From NCBI RefSeq assembly GCF_031583575.1, contig NZ_CP134146.1, forward strand, positions 372,001 to 436,000: a stretch of 64,000 bases of DNA, given 5' to 3'. Position numbers and translations under genes: made by a program. This document shows, one piece after another, positions 1 to 8,227 of the stretch (position 1 is its first letter; each line of letters opens with the position of its first letter). The notes under the pieces were generated by a model. It saw only the letters and a program-made list of their open reading frames with translations. It was not told where the DNA came from and ran no database searches. The DNA comes from Thalassotalea nanhaiensis. Lineage in GTDB: Bacteria > Pseudomonadota > Gammaproteobacteria > Enterobacterales > Alteromonadaceae.

Positions 1-237
1 TTGTGCAGCAAGGCCTGAGGTAGACATCCGTAAAAAACCACAAAACCAAGTGATAAAAGTGATGATCATTGCACCAACAGCGGTGGCACCTAAAAAGTAA
101 GCTTCAGGCAAATGACCAATTACGCCAGTATCTACCAAGCCCAATAACGGCACAGTAATATTGGATAAAATCATTGGAATGGCGAGCGCAAATAACGCCT
201 TCCGCTCCTGTTGTTGCTTGGTTGCTGTCAATGCCAC
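1..237 (-). CDS. dinF: DinF-type MATE family efflux transporter, N-terminal part (cut by window edge)
   Basis: This is the first 79 codons of a minus-strand gene that runs off the left edge of the window. The translation contains IPMILSNITVPLLGLVDTGV and, further on, FLRMSTSGLAAQ, which match the first two membrane helices of the DinF branch of MATE cation/drug antiporters. These are inner-membrane proteins that couple Na+ or H+ influx to export of toxic compounds. The start is ambiguous: GTG at 237, or TTG at 231, which has the better distance from an AAGG ribosome site. An in-frame stop lies just upstream. In E. coli dinF follows lexA; here lexA is about 11.5 kb away, so that linkage is broken. 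Confidence 0.85.
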   Translation of the reverse strand, partial: MALTATKQQQERKALFALAIPMILSNITVPLLGLVDTGVIGHLPEAYFLGATAVGAMIITFITWFCGFLRMSTSGLAAQ

Positions 238-340
238 ACCTTGGGTAGAAAATAATTATGTTTTTATTAGCAGAATCAATCAAATGACTCTATTCTGAAA
301 GTAACATAGCGGTTACCATTACTATGAAAGTTAACGAGTA

Positions 341-346
341 TATAAT
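341..346 (+). promoter_or_regulatory. Perfect -10 box TATAAT before the deacetylase gene
   Basis: TATAAT lies 25 bases upstream of the ATG at 371, a reasonable place for a sigma-70 promoter with a short leader. No convincing -35 hexamer is seen at the right spacing, so the call rests on the -10 only. Confidence 0.35.
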
Positions 347-370
347 ACGGGATCTAACGAAATATTATCT

Positions 371-1420
371 ATGAAAAATACATTATTTGTAATTTTACTC
401 TCAATGTTCTCTTCTTTTGCGCAAGCGACTGTTGTTTTGGTCTATCACCATGTAAGCGAGAAAACGCCGAAAAGTACATCAATCACTCCGACACAGTTTG
501 AACTACATCTCAATTATTTTAAAGATAATGATTTTAAAGTGATCCCACTATCTGAAATGGTTGATAAGCTAAAAGCTAAACAACCGCTGGAGGATAGAAC
601 GATCGTTATCACCTTCGATGATGGCTATAGCGATATTTTAACCAATGGCCATCCGTTATTACAAAAATTTGGCTACCCATATACTATGTTTATTAACCCA
701 AATACAGTACCCAACAAAAGTGGTATGTATTTAGATTGGGCTCAAATAAAACAAATGTCTGATGACGGTGTGATAATTGCTAACCATGGTTTAGTACACG
801 ATTCTTTAATTAAAGCGCCTAAAGGAGTAGATGCACAAACATGGCTTGAGAAAAAGCTGGATGAATTGCAGCAATCGGAGCAAATAATTAAAAATAAAGT
901 AGATCAAAATTGGAAATACTTTGCTCTACCTTACGGAGAATATACCCCACAAGCGCAGCAACAGTTGGCTTCATTGGGCTATGCTGTTTTTACTCAACAA
1001 TCTGGCCCTGTAGGCGACACTACTGATATTACTGCGATACCACGTTTTCCCGCCTCAATGCCTTATGACCAACTTGGGCCGTTAAAAGATAAGCTAAATT
1101 CATTGGCTTTTACTGTGTCCGCGAAAAGCCAAAGAGCGCAAACAATAGTGCCTTTTGGTGAGCAACCTGACAAAACGGTGGAAGTAAGCCTTAATGACTT
1201 TTATCCCAACATGCTTGCATGTTTCATTGCTGGTGGTGGTAAAGCAGAAATCACTTGGCAAGGAGAAGAAAGTTTTACCATGAATTTTGACGCTAACTTT
1301 AAACCGGGTAGAAATCGCAGTAATTGCACTGCACCGAGTATTTCAAAACCGGGTAGGTTTTATTGGTATTCAAGGCCTTGGTTTGTACCAAAAGCAGATG
1401 GAAGTTGGTATACCGATTAA
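371..1420 (+). CDS. Secreted polysaccharide deacetylase (NodB-homology, carbohydrate esterase 4 type)
   Basis: A 349-residue protein with an N-terminal signal peptide (about residues 1-19, ending SFAQA). The NodB-type domain follows. The metal/catalytic motif TFDDGY is near residue 81 and an HGLVH motif near residue 139 supplies the two metal-binding histidines. The opening VVLVYHHVS and these motifs resemble the deacetylase part of PgaB/IcaB-like enzymes, which remove N-acetyl groups from extracellular or cell-wall glycans. The last 90 or so residues are not part of the NodB fold and I do not recognise them. The substrate cannot be told from sequence. The gene stands alone, with no polysaccharide synthase next to it, and ends at a long palindrome. 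Confidence 0.82.
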   Translation: MKNTLFVILLSMFSSFAQATVVLVYHHVSEKTPKSTSITPTQFELHLNYFKDNDFKVIPLSEMVDKLKAKQPLEDRTIVITFDDGYSDILTNGHPLLQKFGYPYTMFINPNTVPNKSGMYLDWAQIKQMSDDGVIIANHGLVHDSLIKAPKGVDAQTWLEKKLDELQQSEQIIKNKVDQNWKYFALPYGEYTPQAQQQLASLGYAVFTQQSGPVGDTTDITAIPRFPASMPYDQLGPLKDKLNSLAFTVSAKSQRAQTIVPFGEQPDKTVEVSLNDFYPNMLACFIAGGGKAEITWQGEESFTMNFDANFKPGRNRSNCTAPSISKPGRFYWYSRPWFVPKADGSWYTD

Positions 1421-1425
1421 ATGAA

Positions 1426-1479
1426 AAAGGGGTCAGTGATATTTACCATTTATGATTGGTAAATATCACTGACCCCTTT
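1426..1479. repeat. REP-like palindrome, copy 1 (23-bp arms)
   Basis: Two perfect 23-base arms (AAAGGGGTCAGTGATATTTA followed by CCA, and the reverse complement) flank an 8-base loop. It lies immediately after the deacetylase stop and before the convergent YeeN-type gene. The outer 20 bases of each arm recur exactly at 31281-31333. GGGGTCAG-type palindromes of this kind occur near REP-associated tyrosine transposases (RAYT) in marine gammaproteobacteria. The hairpin could also act as a bidirectional terminator. Confidence 0.8.
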
Positions 1480-1494
1480 ATCTATATTCGTATT

Positions 1495-2220
1495 TTATCG
1501 AATTACTTCAGCGTTGTGATAAATGTTTTGCACATCATCACTGTCGTTAAGCATATCCATAAATTTATCAAACATTTTAAGATCATCTTCACCACTGATT
1601 TCTTTATAATCTTGTGGATTCCAAGTGATTTCATCTACTTCTAAAGTGAGATCTGGGTATTCTTCAGTTAGTGCTGTTTTAGTGTTGAAATACTCAGTGT
1701 GCGGCGCCGTTACAGTAATGATGCCATCTTCTAACTCAACATCGGTTACATCAACATCAGCCATCATTAATGCTTCTAGTACGGCTTCTTCGTCATCACC
1801 TTTAAAACAGAAAATAGCAACGTGGTCGAACATAAACGCGGCTGAACCTGGACCACCAATTTTTGAATCGGTTTTAGTAAATGCTTGACGTACATCTTTG
1901 ATGGTACGGTTGGTGTTATCTGTTAAACAGTCAACAATAACCATGAAGCCACCAGGGCCAAAGCCTTCATAGCGAGCTGCTTCGTAATTTTCACCACCAG
2001 CGCCACTTGCTTTGTCGATTGCATTTTGAATTACATGAGTTGGAACTTGGTCTTTCTTCGCCTTATCGATTAAACGACGAAGGGCTAAGTTGCCATCAGG
2101 ATCAAGACCACCGTTTTTAGCGACTACGTAAATTTCTTTACCGTATTTTGAATAAACTTTAGTTTTTTGTCCCGCGGTTTTCGCCATATCGGCTTTACGG
2201 TTTTGGTAAGCTCTGCCCAT
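1495..2220 (-). CDS. YebC/PmpR family protein, YeeN-like branch
   Basis: A 241-residue cytoplasmic protein of the usual YebC/TACO1 length. It opens with MGRAYQNRK and keeps the family hallmarks [20 protein letters not shown], the central EGFGPGG motif and [11 protein letters not shown]. Family members are described as DNA-binding regulators (PmpR) and, more recently, as ribosome-associated factors that relieve stalling. The MGR... opening and the [11 protein letters not shown] segment are closer to E. coli YeeN than to YebC, so a second, canonical yebC beside ruvC elsewhere in the genome is expected. The gene is monocistronic and converges on the deacetylase gene. Confidence 0.88.
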   Translation of the reverse strand: MGRAYQNRKADMAKTAGQKTKVYSKYGKEIYVVAKNGGLDPDGNLALRRLIDKAKKDQVPTHVIQNAIDKASGAGGENYEAARYEGFGPGGFMVIVDCLTDNTNRTIKDVRQAFTKTDSKIGGPGSAAFMFDHVAIFCFKGDDEEAVLEALMMADVDVTDVELEDGIITVTAPHTEYFNTKTALTEEYPDLTLEVDEITWNPQDYKEISGEDDLKMFDKFMDMLNDSDDVQNIYHNAEVIR

Positions 2221-2401
2221 CTTAATTCTGCTCTTTATTTTTTAAACTGTATTGCTACTGATTTTATCAATAATAACGCCATTTATGCTAGTGCCATTTG
2301 TGCTAGCGCAACAATTATCAATGCTAATCGCAATAATGATATTTTATTAACTAGAAGATAGGGGCAAACTTAGTGCTTTTCAAGGTTAAAAGCATTCACC
2401 C

Positions 2402-3040
2402 TTATGGTTGCGTTAATTGATAAATCTTTTCAAAATCTTTCAGCATAATTTCTGAGTCAATGCTGGGGATTGCCAATGGGTCGGTTTGTACCGGTTTGAA
2501 AATTGCCTGAATTTGACCATTAGGGTTGGTCAGTATAATTGAGGCACTATGGTTTACCAGATAAAACTCGTCGCTAGTGTCTTCAACAATGCCATACATT
2601 AACCCTAAACTTCTGGCGAAGGGGAACAACACTTCGTGACCCGCCCTGAGTGCAACAAATTCCTCATTGAAATAGCGTATATAGCTGTTCAATTTTTGTT
2701 GGGTATCTCGTTTTGGATCAGCAGTCACTAATGCCACTTGCATATTGTTTTGAGTAATTTCTTTAAGCTGTGGATAGATATAATTAAGCTCTTGTAACGT
2801 TACCGGACATACATCCGGGCACGATGTATAGCCAAAAAAGAATAGCGTCCATTTGCCAAGTAGTTGTTCATTAGCAAATGAATTACCGTTATGGTCGGTA
2901 AGTTCAAAATTGGCTATGGTGCGCGGTTGCTGGTACAACAAAGCATGTTCTGGTTGCTGATTGTTAAAATGCTTTTGGTAAACAAACGCACCAATGGCTG
3001 CAGATGCAACAGCCAAAATGATGATTAATAATTTATTCAT
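2402..3040 (-). CDS. SCO1/SenC family copper chaperone for cytochrome c oxidase
   Basis: A 212-residue thioredoxin-fold protein anchored by one N-terminal membrane helix (about residues 3-21) with the domain in the periplasm. The copper-binding set is complete: CPDVC (C74 and C78) and the later histidine H164 in LVNHS. SCO proteins deliver copper to, or reduce the cysteines of, the CuA site in oxidase subunit II. It is the last gene of the SURF1-ctaA-ctaB-SCO operon, six bases after ctaB, which fits a role in maturing the oxidase encoded upstream. Confidence 0.93.
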   Translation of the reverse strand: MNKLLIIILAVASAAIGAFVYQKHFNNQQPEHALLYQQPRTIANFELTDHNGNSFANEQLLGKWTLFFFGYTSCPDVCPVTLQELNYIYPQLKEITQNNMQVALVTADPKRDTQQKLNSYIRYFNEEFVALRAGHEVLFPFARSLGLMYGIVEDTSDEFYLVNHSASIILTNPNGQIQAIFKPVQTDPLAIPSIDSEIMLKDFEKIYQLTQP

Positions 3041-3046
3041 AAAAAC

Positions 3047-3967
3047 TTATACTGCCGGTAAAATATAATGATCAGCTAATAATACAATAAATAGCACCAT
3101 TAAATGCACAATGGAAAATCTGAATGTTTTCATTGCCGTATCTTTTTCAGCGTTAAACTTTAATTTCCATGCATAAGCAAAAAATGCCAAGTTTAAAGCA
3201 CAAGCACCAATGAGATAAATCCAGCCACTCATGCCTACCAAGTACGGCATTAAGCCAACAATAAATAATAAAATGGTATACAGCAAAATTTGTGTTTTAG
3301 TGAAGGTTATACCATGGGTAACCGGCAACATTGGAATGTTTACTTTCGCGTAATCGTCACGACGATGAATTGCCAGAGCCCAAAAATGTGGCGGCGTCCA
3401 AACAAATACTAATAACACTAAAAGTAATGCATGCGGGTGGACTTCATTAGTCATTGCCGTCCAGCCTAACAGCGGTGGAATTGCTCCAGCAAGACCACCA
3501 ATGGTGATGTTTTGCGGGGTCGCGCGCTTTAAGTACAAAGTATAAATTACCGAATAACCAACTAAGCCAGCAAACGTTAACCAAGCGGTTAACGGGTTTA
3601 CTAATACATACAGCATTGCAAAACCGATAACCGATAACGCGGCAGCAAAGACAATGGCATTTTTATTACTTATGCGGCCATTAGGTAACGGACGGTTGTG
3701 GGTACGAGCCATAATGGCATCGATTTTTTGATCAACAATATGATTAATGGCGGCTGAAGCCGACGACAATAAACCTATTCCCAGCATTGAAGGTAAGAGG
3801 ATTTGCCATGGAATTGCACCCGGTACAGACAAACTCATGCCAACTAATGCGGTTAACACTAATAATGCGACAACTTTAGGTTTGGTTATTTCGTAATATT
3901 CGCGCCATGAAACAGGGCTAGTATCAACTTCTATAGTCTCAAGGGTATCTACGCTTGCTTTACTCAT
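3047..3967 (-). CDS. ctaB: Protoheme IX farnesyltransferase (heme O synthase)
   Basis: A 306-residue polytopic inner-membrane protein of the UbiA prenyltransferase superfamily. It converts protoheme to heme O by adding a farnesyl group, the step before heme A. The Asp-rich prenyl-diphosphate motif is in [20 protein letters not shown] (near residue 75). The motif [11 protein letters not shown] is typical of CtaB/CyoE. The length matches the family. It sits 8 bases downstream of ctaA, so the two consecutive heme A steps are co-transcribed. Equivalent to E. coli CyoE, but here the oxidase is aa3-type. Confidence 0.95.
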   Translation of the reverse strand: MSKASVDTLETIEVDTSPVSWREYYEITKPKVVALLVLTALVGMSLSVPGAIPWQILLPSMLGIGLLSSASAAINHIVDQKIDAIMARTHNRPLPNGRISNKNAIVFAAALSVIGFAMLYVLVNPLTAWLTFAGLVGYSVIYTLYLKRATPQNITIGGLAGAIPPLLGWTAMTNEVHPHALLLVLLVFVWTPPHFWALAIHRRDDYAKVNIPMLPVTHGITFTKTQILLYTILLFIVGLMPYLVGMSGWIYLIGACALNLAFFAYAWKLKFNAEKDTAMKTFRFSIVHLMVLFIVLLADHYILPAV

Positions 3968-3975
3968 TTTAGCTC

Positions 3976-4998
3976 CTAAATTTTTCGTTTTAAGCTATAG
4001 CTTAAATTGATCATGCTTAACATTAACAGTGCTGCAACTACGTTGTGACTAACAGCTACTGGAAGCGGTAAAGTAAAAACAATATTACTTACGCCAAGGG
4101 CTACTTGGCAGGTTAAAATAAAGCCGATCAATACGGCAGTATTTTTGAAAAAGCTTGATTGTGCATTGCGAAACACACTGATTGCTAACCAGGCAATATA
4201 TAGCGTGGTAACGATTGCGCCAATTCGATGCATAGCATGAATGGTAATGCGTTCGGCGTGACTTAAAAAACCAAATTCATAGGTTTCACGCTCTGGTGGA
4301 ATTAAATCGAATGAATTAGCAAAGGTAAGTTGTTGCATCCAGCCATCCTGACAAATTGGCAATTGTGTACACACGAGCGCAGCGTAGTTACTTGATGTCC
4401 AACCACCGAGGGCTATTTGCAGCGTGAGTATAACCACACCAATAAACGCAAAGATTTGATACTTGCGTAATTTATAATCCCCACCTGGAACGCGAGAGGA
4501 AGAAAGACGAAGGTATAGCAGGTACAGCAAGCATAAAGTAACAAATCCACCTAATAAATGCCCCATAACTACAATGGGCATGAGCTTCAACGTAACTGTC
4601 CACATGCCAAGTGCCGCTTGGAATATTACTGTACATACCAAGGCAAAAGGCAGAAATAGCGGAAGCCCTTTATCTCGATGTTTAAATGAAAAGATAAAGA
4701 TTGCACCAATAAGCAATCCTAACGCGCCGGCAAAGTAGCGATGGATCATTTCGTTCCATGCTTTTTCTGGTTCAACTGGACGTTCAGGGAACGCTGACTC
4801 TGCAACGGCAATTTGTTCGCTAGTTTCTGGAACATCAATAAAGCCATAACATCCCGGCCAGTCTGGGCAACCTAAACCGGCGTGAGTTAAACGAGTGTAA
4901 GCCCCAAGGGTAATAACGACTAACGCTAATAAAATGGCGACAAAAACTATTTTACGAGTGCTGGCACTGTGTTTGCGATCTTGCATAGAATCGTTCAT
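3976..4998 (-). CDS. ctaA: Heme A synthase (COX15/CtaA)
   Basis: A 340-residue inner-membrane protein with about eight helices. It oxidises the methyl group of heme O to the formyl group of heme [19 protein letters not shown] near residue 36 is the COX15/CtaA signature with its cysteine pair, and a second cysteine pair occurs in [13 protein letters not shown]. Heme-ligand histidines are seen in [22 protein letters not shown] and VSHNVVA. The start codon overlaps the stop of the upstream gene by one base (TAATG), which points to translational coupling. Confidence 0.94.
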   Translation of the reverse strand: MNDSMQDRKHSASTRKIVFVAILLALVVITLGAYTRLTHAGLGCPDWPGCYGFIDVPETSEQIAVAESAFPERPVEPEKAWNEMIHRYFAGALGLLIGAIFIFSFKHRDKGLPLFLPFALVCTVIFQAALGMWTVTLKLMPIVVMGHLLGGFVTLCLLYLLYLRLSSSRVPGGDYKLRKYQIFAFIGVVILTLQIALGGWTSSNYAALVCTQLPICQDGWMQQLTFANSFDLIPPERETYEFGFLSHAERITIHAMHRIGAIVTTLYIAWLAISVFRNAQSSFFKNTAVLIGFILTCQVALGVSNIVFTLPLPVAVSHNVVAALLMLSMINLSYSLKRKI

Positions 4999-5561
4999 TA
5001 GCCAATCCTCGAGTATTTTAATAGCTTTTTCAGATCACTTAACATTGCTTTACCAAAGGCAGGAATATCTTCAACGGTCGCTGGCTGGGTGTACGTTAGA
5101 ACAATGTTACCTAATGGGTCGGCAACATATATTTGAGTTGATGATAACGAGCTTTGCGCTGCAACAGGGGTGTCAATTACACGCCAATGTTTATCGTTTA
5201 TGTGTTGCAGTTGCTCTGCGTTAAACGGCGAATTGCTCAGTGCAATTGGAGTGACTCGCGGTGTTTCTCGACCCAAAGCTAAATAAGCGTGCTCAATACC
5301 CATTAGGGTTTGTTGACAATGCTCTTCGCAGTTTTCAGGCAATGAATAAATAACAAACCATTGTTTGATGTCGGCTTTTTCAAGGCCAATTTCTTCCAGG
5401 GTTAATGGTTGTTCTAATAACTGTCCCTGGTTTGTTACGCCATAGTTAAACCATTGATTATCTAATGCGAGTTTTGCTATTACTACGGGAAGAATAAATG
5501 CAGCTAATACGAGTACTAGTGTACGCCGTGATTTTTTCTGACTATTGGTGGAAGAGGTCAT
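4998..5561 (-). CDS. Membrane-anchored thioredoxin-like protein of the oxidase assembly operon, SCO-like CxxxC
   Basis: A 187-residue protein with one N-terminal membrane helix (about residues 13-32) and a predicted periplasmic domain. ENCEEHC gives a CxxxC pair at C78 and C82, with the same spacing as the SCO chaperone in this operon. The surrounding pattern (KQWFVIYSLPENC... and later IYVADPLGNIVLTY) also aligns by eye with SCO. The SCO histidine ligand is not kept: the equivalent position reads Ser. It lies between SURF1 and ctaA. I infer a thiol-redox or accessory role in CuA assembly; the family is otherwise uncharacterised as far as I know. Confidence 0.7.
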   Translation of the reverse strand: MTSSTNSQKKSRRTLVLVLAAFILPVVIAKLALDNQWFNYGVTNQGQLLEQPLTLEEIGLEKADIKQWFVIYSLPENCEEHCQQTLMGIEHAYLALGRETPRVTPIALSNSPFNAEQLQHINDKHWRVIDTPVAAQSSLSSTQIYVADPLGNIVLTYTQPATVEDIPAFGKAMLSDLKKLLKYSRIG

Positions 5562-5621
5562 TGGGAGCCTTTTTTAATTTTTATTATTAGGTGTTTTTTT
5601 AATTAGTTTTTAATTCTGGGT

Positions 5622-6374
5622 TTAATCTTTAGAGCGATAAGTTTTGTAACTTGCCCAAATCATTAAGCTTAACCAGGCGATTGCCAGTGTTAACCACTGC
5701 AGCGCATAGCCTGTATGTTTTTCAGGCGGCATTACTACCGGTTGCCAGTTTTTTGTATAACCTATATGTTCTTTTTTATCTAAGAAAACCACAAAGGGCA
5801 AGAGCTTAATGTTAATTAGTTGTGATATTTTTTTTATGTCTATTTGTTGAATTCGCTGTGGCCATGAATCATGACTTAATTGTTCTTCAGTTAAAACAAT
5901 GCCTTGTTCGATGATCCTGATGTTACCAACCATCCGTTGACTACCATTAATGTCGTTTACGCTAGGGATAAAATTTCTATCGATTGAGCCTTGTATCCAA
6001 CCTAAATTCACTAATACCGATTTATTCGATTTTTCATCAGTAAACACCTGCAGAACTCGGTAGCCTAATTTTCCCTGATGGGTTTGGTTATCCACTAAAA
6101 ACTTGTATTGGTTATTAAAGGTGCCGTTCAGAACTACCGGGATATCGTTAAGCATTTCTGTTTTACCGTTTACATCGCTGAGTACAAAGTTGAGGTCCAG
6201 CGCTTGTTGCTTGCTTAACATTTCTATATTAGCTAAGCGTTGTTGTTTATCAGCACTGCGATCAAACTGCCAAAGACTAAGCTTGATTAATCCAAAAAAT
6301 ACAAGCAAGGTAAAGATAACCCACGGCAGATGCCATGAAGCCAAGAATGATTTAAACGTATTTTTTGTAGTCAT
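5622..6374 (-). CDS. SURF1/Shy1 family oxidase assembly protein
   Basis: A 250-residue protein with the SURF1 layout: an N-terminal helix (about 15-33) followed by LSLWQFDRSADKQQR, a periplasmic domain with LVNLGWIQGS, and a C-terminal helix preceded by HTGYALQWLTLA. SURF1 proteins help insert heme A into oxidase subunit I. It is the first gene of the assembly operon and is divergent from the small DUF2909 gene. No strong Shine-Dalgarno sequence precedes the ATG. Confidence 0.9.
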   Translation of the reverse strand: MTTKNTFKSFLASWHLPWVIFTLLVFFGLIKLSLWQFDRSADKQQRLANIEMLSKQQALDLNFVLSDVNGKTEMLNDIPVVLNGTFNNQYKFLVDNQTHQGKLGYRVLQVFTDEKSNKSVLVNLGWIQGSIDRNFIPSVNDINGSQRMVGNIRIIEQGIVLTEEQLSHDSWPQRIQQIDIKKISQLINIKLLPFVVFLDKKEHIGYTKNWQPVVMPPEKHTGYALQWLTLAIAWLSLMIWASYKTYRSKD

Positions 6375-6435
6375 TGGGTACCATTACAACAATTTTTATA
6401 ATAAAAAAAATCAAAAAATAAATGGGAGCAAAACA

Positions 6436-6645
6436 TTGGTTTATAAGATTTTCATCGCTATATTTTTAGCGTTTATGATTTACAACTTGTATCGAGCTAT
6501 GGTGGTAATGAATAAAAACTCAGCAGAGCAACCACCTATGTCTAAATATATAGGTCGTCGAGTAATATGCTCAGCTATTATTGTTTTAATCCTACTGATT
6601 GGTATAACCACAGGGTTAATTACTCCAAATCCAAGACCGTATTAA
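6436..6645 (+). CDS. DUF2909 small twin-helix membrane protein
   Basis: A 69-residue protein starting at TTG (6436), chosen because GGAG lies seven bases upstream; longer upstream reading is open but runs into the SURF1 gene. Two membrane helices are visible (about residues 4-22 and 42-60), joined by a short basic/polar loop containing YIGRRVICS, ending GLITPNPRPY. This matches the DUF2909 family, which commonly sits between SURF1 and subunit III in gammaproteobacterial oxidase loci on the opposite strand. The function is unknown, but the conserved position suggests a link to oxidase assembly. Confidence 0.8.
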   Translation: MVYKIFIAIFLAFMIYNLYRAMVVMNKNSAEQPPMSKYIGRRVICSAIIVLILLIGITTGLITPNPRPY

Positions 6646-6676
6646 ACATCGACTATCAGCCGACACACCAGTGTCG

Positions 6677-6695
6677 TCCTGAACTTGTTTCAGGA
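6677..6695. repeat. Short dispersed hairpin TCCTGAA-N5-TTCAGGA
   Basis: A 7-bp stem with a CTTGT loop. I recall this sequence as a frequent dispersed hairpin in many proteobacterial genomes. Only this copy was noticed in the window. It sits with a second small hairpin (6661-6676, CGACAC-ACCA-GTGTCG) between convergent genes. Confidence 0.45.
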
Positions 6696-6704
6696 TCTAG
6701 AATT

Positions 6705-6738
6705 AAAAAACCGCGCCTATAGTTAAGCGCGGTTTTTT
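6705..6738. terminator. Bidirectional rho-independent terminator between DUF2909 and coxC
   Basis: Twelve-base arms (AAAAAACCGCGC and GCGCGGTTTTTT) flank a 10-base loop. The A/T tails make it work on either strand, ending the coxBA-ctaG-coxC operon from the right and the DUF2909 transcript from the left. Confidence 0.92.
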
Positions 6739-6747
6739 ATTAACTTA

Positions 6748-7629
6748 CTACAGTATATAAACGAATAAAAACAGTAGTACCCATACTACATCGACAAAAT
6801 GCCAATACCAACTGGCAGCTTGGAACGCAAAATGGTTGTCAGGGCTAAAGTGACCTTTAAGCACACGAAAGAACATCACAATTAACATGATAGTACCTAA
6901 GGTTACGTGCATGCCATGGAAGCCGGTGAGCATGAAGAAAGTATTACCATAAATACCACTTGCCAGGGTTAATCCCATTGATGAGTAGGCATGAATATAT
7001 TCTTCAACTTGAAGTACTAAAAACGCTAAACCTAGTAACACTGTAATACCTAACCAAGCTTTCAATGCACCACGTTTATTTTGCTCTAAAGCTACATGAG
7101 CAAAGTGAGCAGTAACTGATGAAGTCATTAGCAAAATTGTGTTATACAGCGGTAAACCGCCCCAACCCATGGCTTCGGTAGTCGTGCCATCTGGCGTCGT
7201 TGTTAGTGGCCATGCAGCATGAAATTCAGGCCATAATACTTGGAATGTTTCCAAGTTATTACCAGCACCGCCAAGCCAAGGCACACTTAATACTCTGGCG
7301 TAAAATAATGCGCCAAAGAATGCGGCAAAAAACATTACTTCTGAAAATATAAACCAGCTCATACCTTGGCGAAATGAATTATCCATTTGCGCACTGTATT
7401 TTCCGTCCATTGATTCATCAATAACGTTACTAAACCAGCCGAATACCATATAAATTATTAACGCGATACCCGCTAATAATACCCAGCCGCCAATACCTTC
7501 ACCGGTATCCAAATTGGCCACATAGTTACCAGCACCAATTGCGATTAAAAATAATGCAACGGCGCCTATAATTGGCCATTTGCTTTGATCCGGTACGTAA
7601 TAACTTTCATAATCTTTTGTTGTTGTCAT
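6748..7629 (-). CDS. coxC: Cytochrome c oxidase subunit III
   Basis: A 293-residue polytopic membrane protein. The ATG at 7629 is preferred because AGGGG lies seven bases upstream; a start 27 bases earlier is possible but has no site. Recognisable subunit III motifs are SWFIFSEVMFFAAFFGALFY, TGFHGMHVTLGT and a C-terminal SWYWHFVDVVWVLLFL. Subunit III stabilises the heme-copper oxidase core. It is the last gene of the coxB-coxA-ctaG-coxC operon, 16 bases after ctaG. Confidence 0.95.
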   Translation of the reverse strand: MTTTKDYESYYVPDQSKWPIIGAVALFLIAIGAGNYVANLDTGEGIGGWVLLAGIALIIYMVFGWFSNVIDESMDGKYSAQMDNSFRQGMSWFIFSEVMFFAAFFGALFYARVLSVPWLGGAGNNLETFQVLWPEFHAAWPLTTTPDGTTTEAMGWGGLPLYNTILLMTSSVTAHFAHVALEQNKRGALKAWLGITVLLGLAFLVLQVEEYIHAYSSMGLTLASGIYGNTFFMLTGFHGMHVTLGTIMLIVMFFRVLKGHFSPDNHFAFQAASWYWHFVDVVWVLLFLFVYIL

Positions 7630-7645
7630 TAGTTTTCCCCTACGC

Positions 7646-8215
7646 TTAATCTGCAACTTCGGTCGACGTTTCGCTCTCTGTTATGTCATATAAGGTATAT
7701 GACAAAGTCAGCTCAGAGATATGTTCTGGCAGTTCTGGATCCACATAAAATTGCAGTGGTAACCAGGCATCTTCATTTGCTTGTAATGGTTGCTGATTAA
7801 AGCAAAAACATTCAATTTTTTGAAAATAATTAGCTGCCTGTCCTGGTGAAACAGACGGTACTGCTTGCGCAACACCATCTCGACCTGATTCATTTTTTGC
7901 GTAATATTTTACAAATTTCATTTCCCCTGGGTGAACATTGATAAAGTTCATTTCTGGCTTAAATTGCCAAGGCGCACCCTTTGCAGTGCGACTAATAAAT
8001 TGAACTCGAATTGTTCTTGATGTATCAATGCCATCTTCATTAACGGTCGCAGCAGTCGTTGCTGTTTTACCGTTTAACCCAGTGATATCACAAAACACAT
8101 CGTATAAAGGCACCAAAGCAAAGCCAAAGGCGAACATAGCAAATACAGTAACAACAAGTTTCGTTACTCCTTTTTTTACCTTCGTGTCCATTGGCTGTGC
8201 TTGGTCTTTAGTCAT
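7646..8215 (-). CDS. ctaG: Cytochrome c oxidase assembly protein CtaG/Cox11
   Basis: A 189-residue copper chaperone that inserts CuB into subunit I. One N-terminal helix (about 17-38, ending LVPLYDVFC) is followed by a periplasmic immunoglobulin-like domain. The copper site motif ECFCFNQQ near residue 135 is complete, and the PEL and SYTLYDI segments match the family C-terminus. It lies between coxA and coxC with gaps of 12 and 16 bases, the standard order. Confidence 0.95.
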   Translation of the reverse strand: MTKDQAQPMDTKVKKGVTKLVVTVFAMFAFGFALVPLYDVFCDITGLNGKTATTAATVNEDGIDTSRTIRVQFISRTAKGAPWQFKPEMNFINVHPGEMKFVKYYAKNESGRDGVAQAVPSVSPGQAANYFQKIECFCFNQQPLQANEDAWLPLQFYVDPELPEHISELTLSYTLYDITESETSTEVAD

Positions 8216-8227
8216 GTGCTTTCCCCA

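Noticed and set aside
1456-1644. Small plus-strand coding region next to the REP-like palindrome
   Set aside because: It begins inside the palindrome and runs antisense through the YeeN-type gene.
2371-2394. Terminator after the SCO gene
   Set aside because: A TGCTTTT/AAAAGCA hairpin exists but has no T-run on the minus strand, so it is too weak to call.
6103-6435. Long N-terminal extension of the DUF2909 protein
   Set aside because: It runs antisense through the SURF1 gene and is unlike any DUF2909 protein; TTG at 6436 has a good ribosome site.
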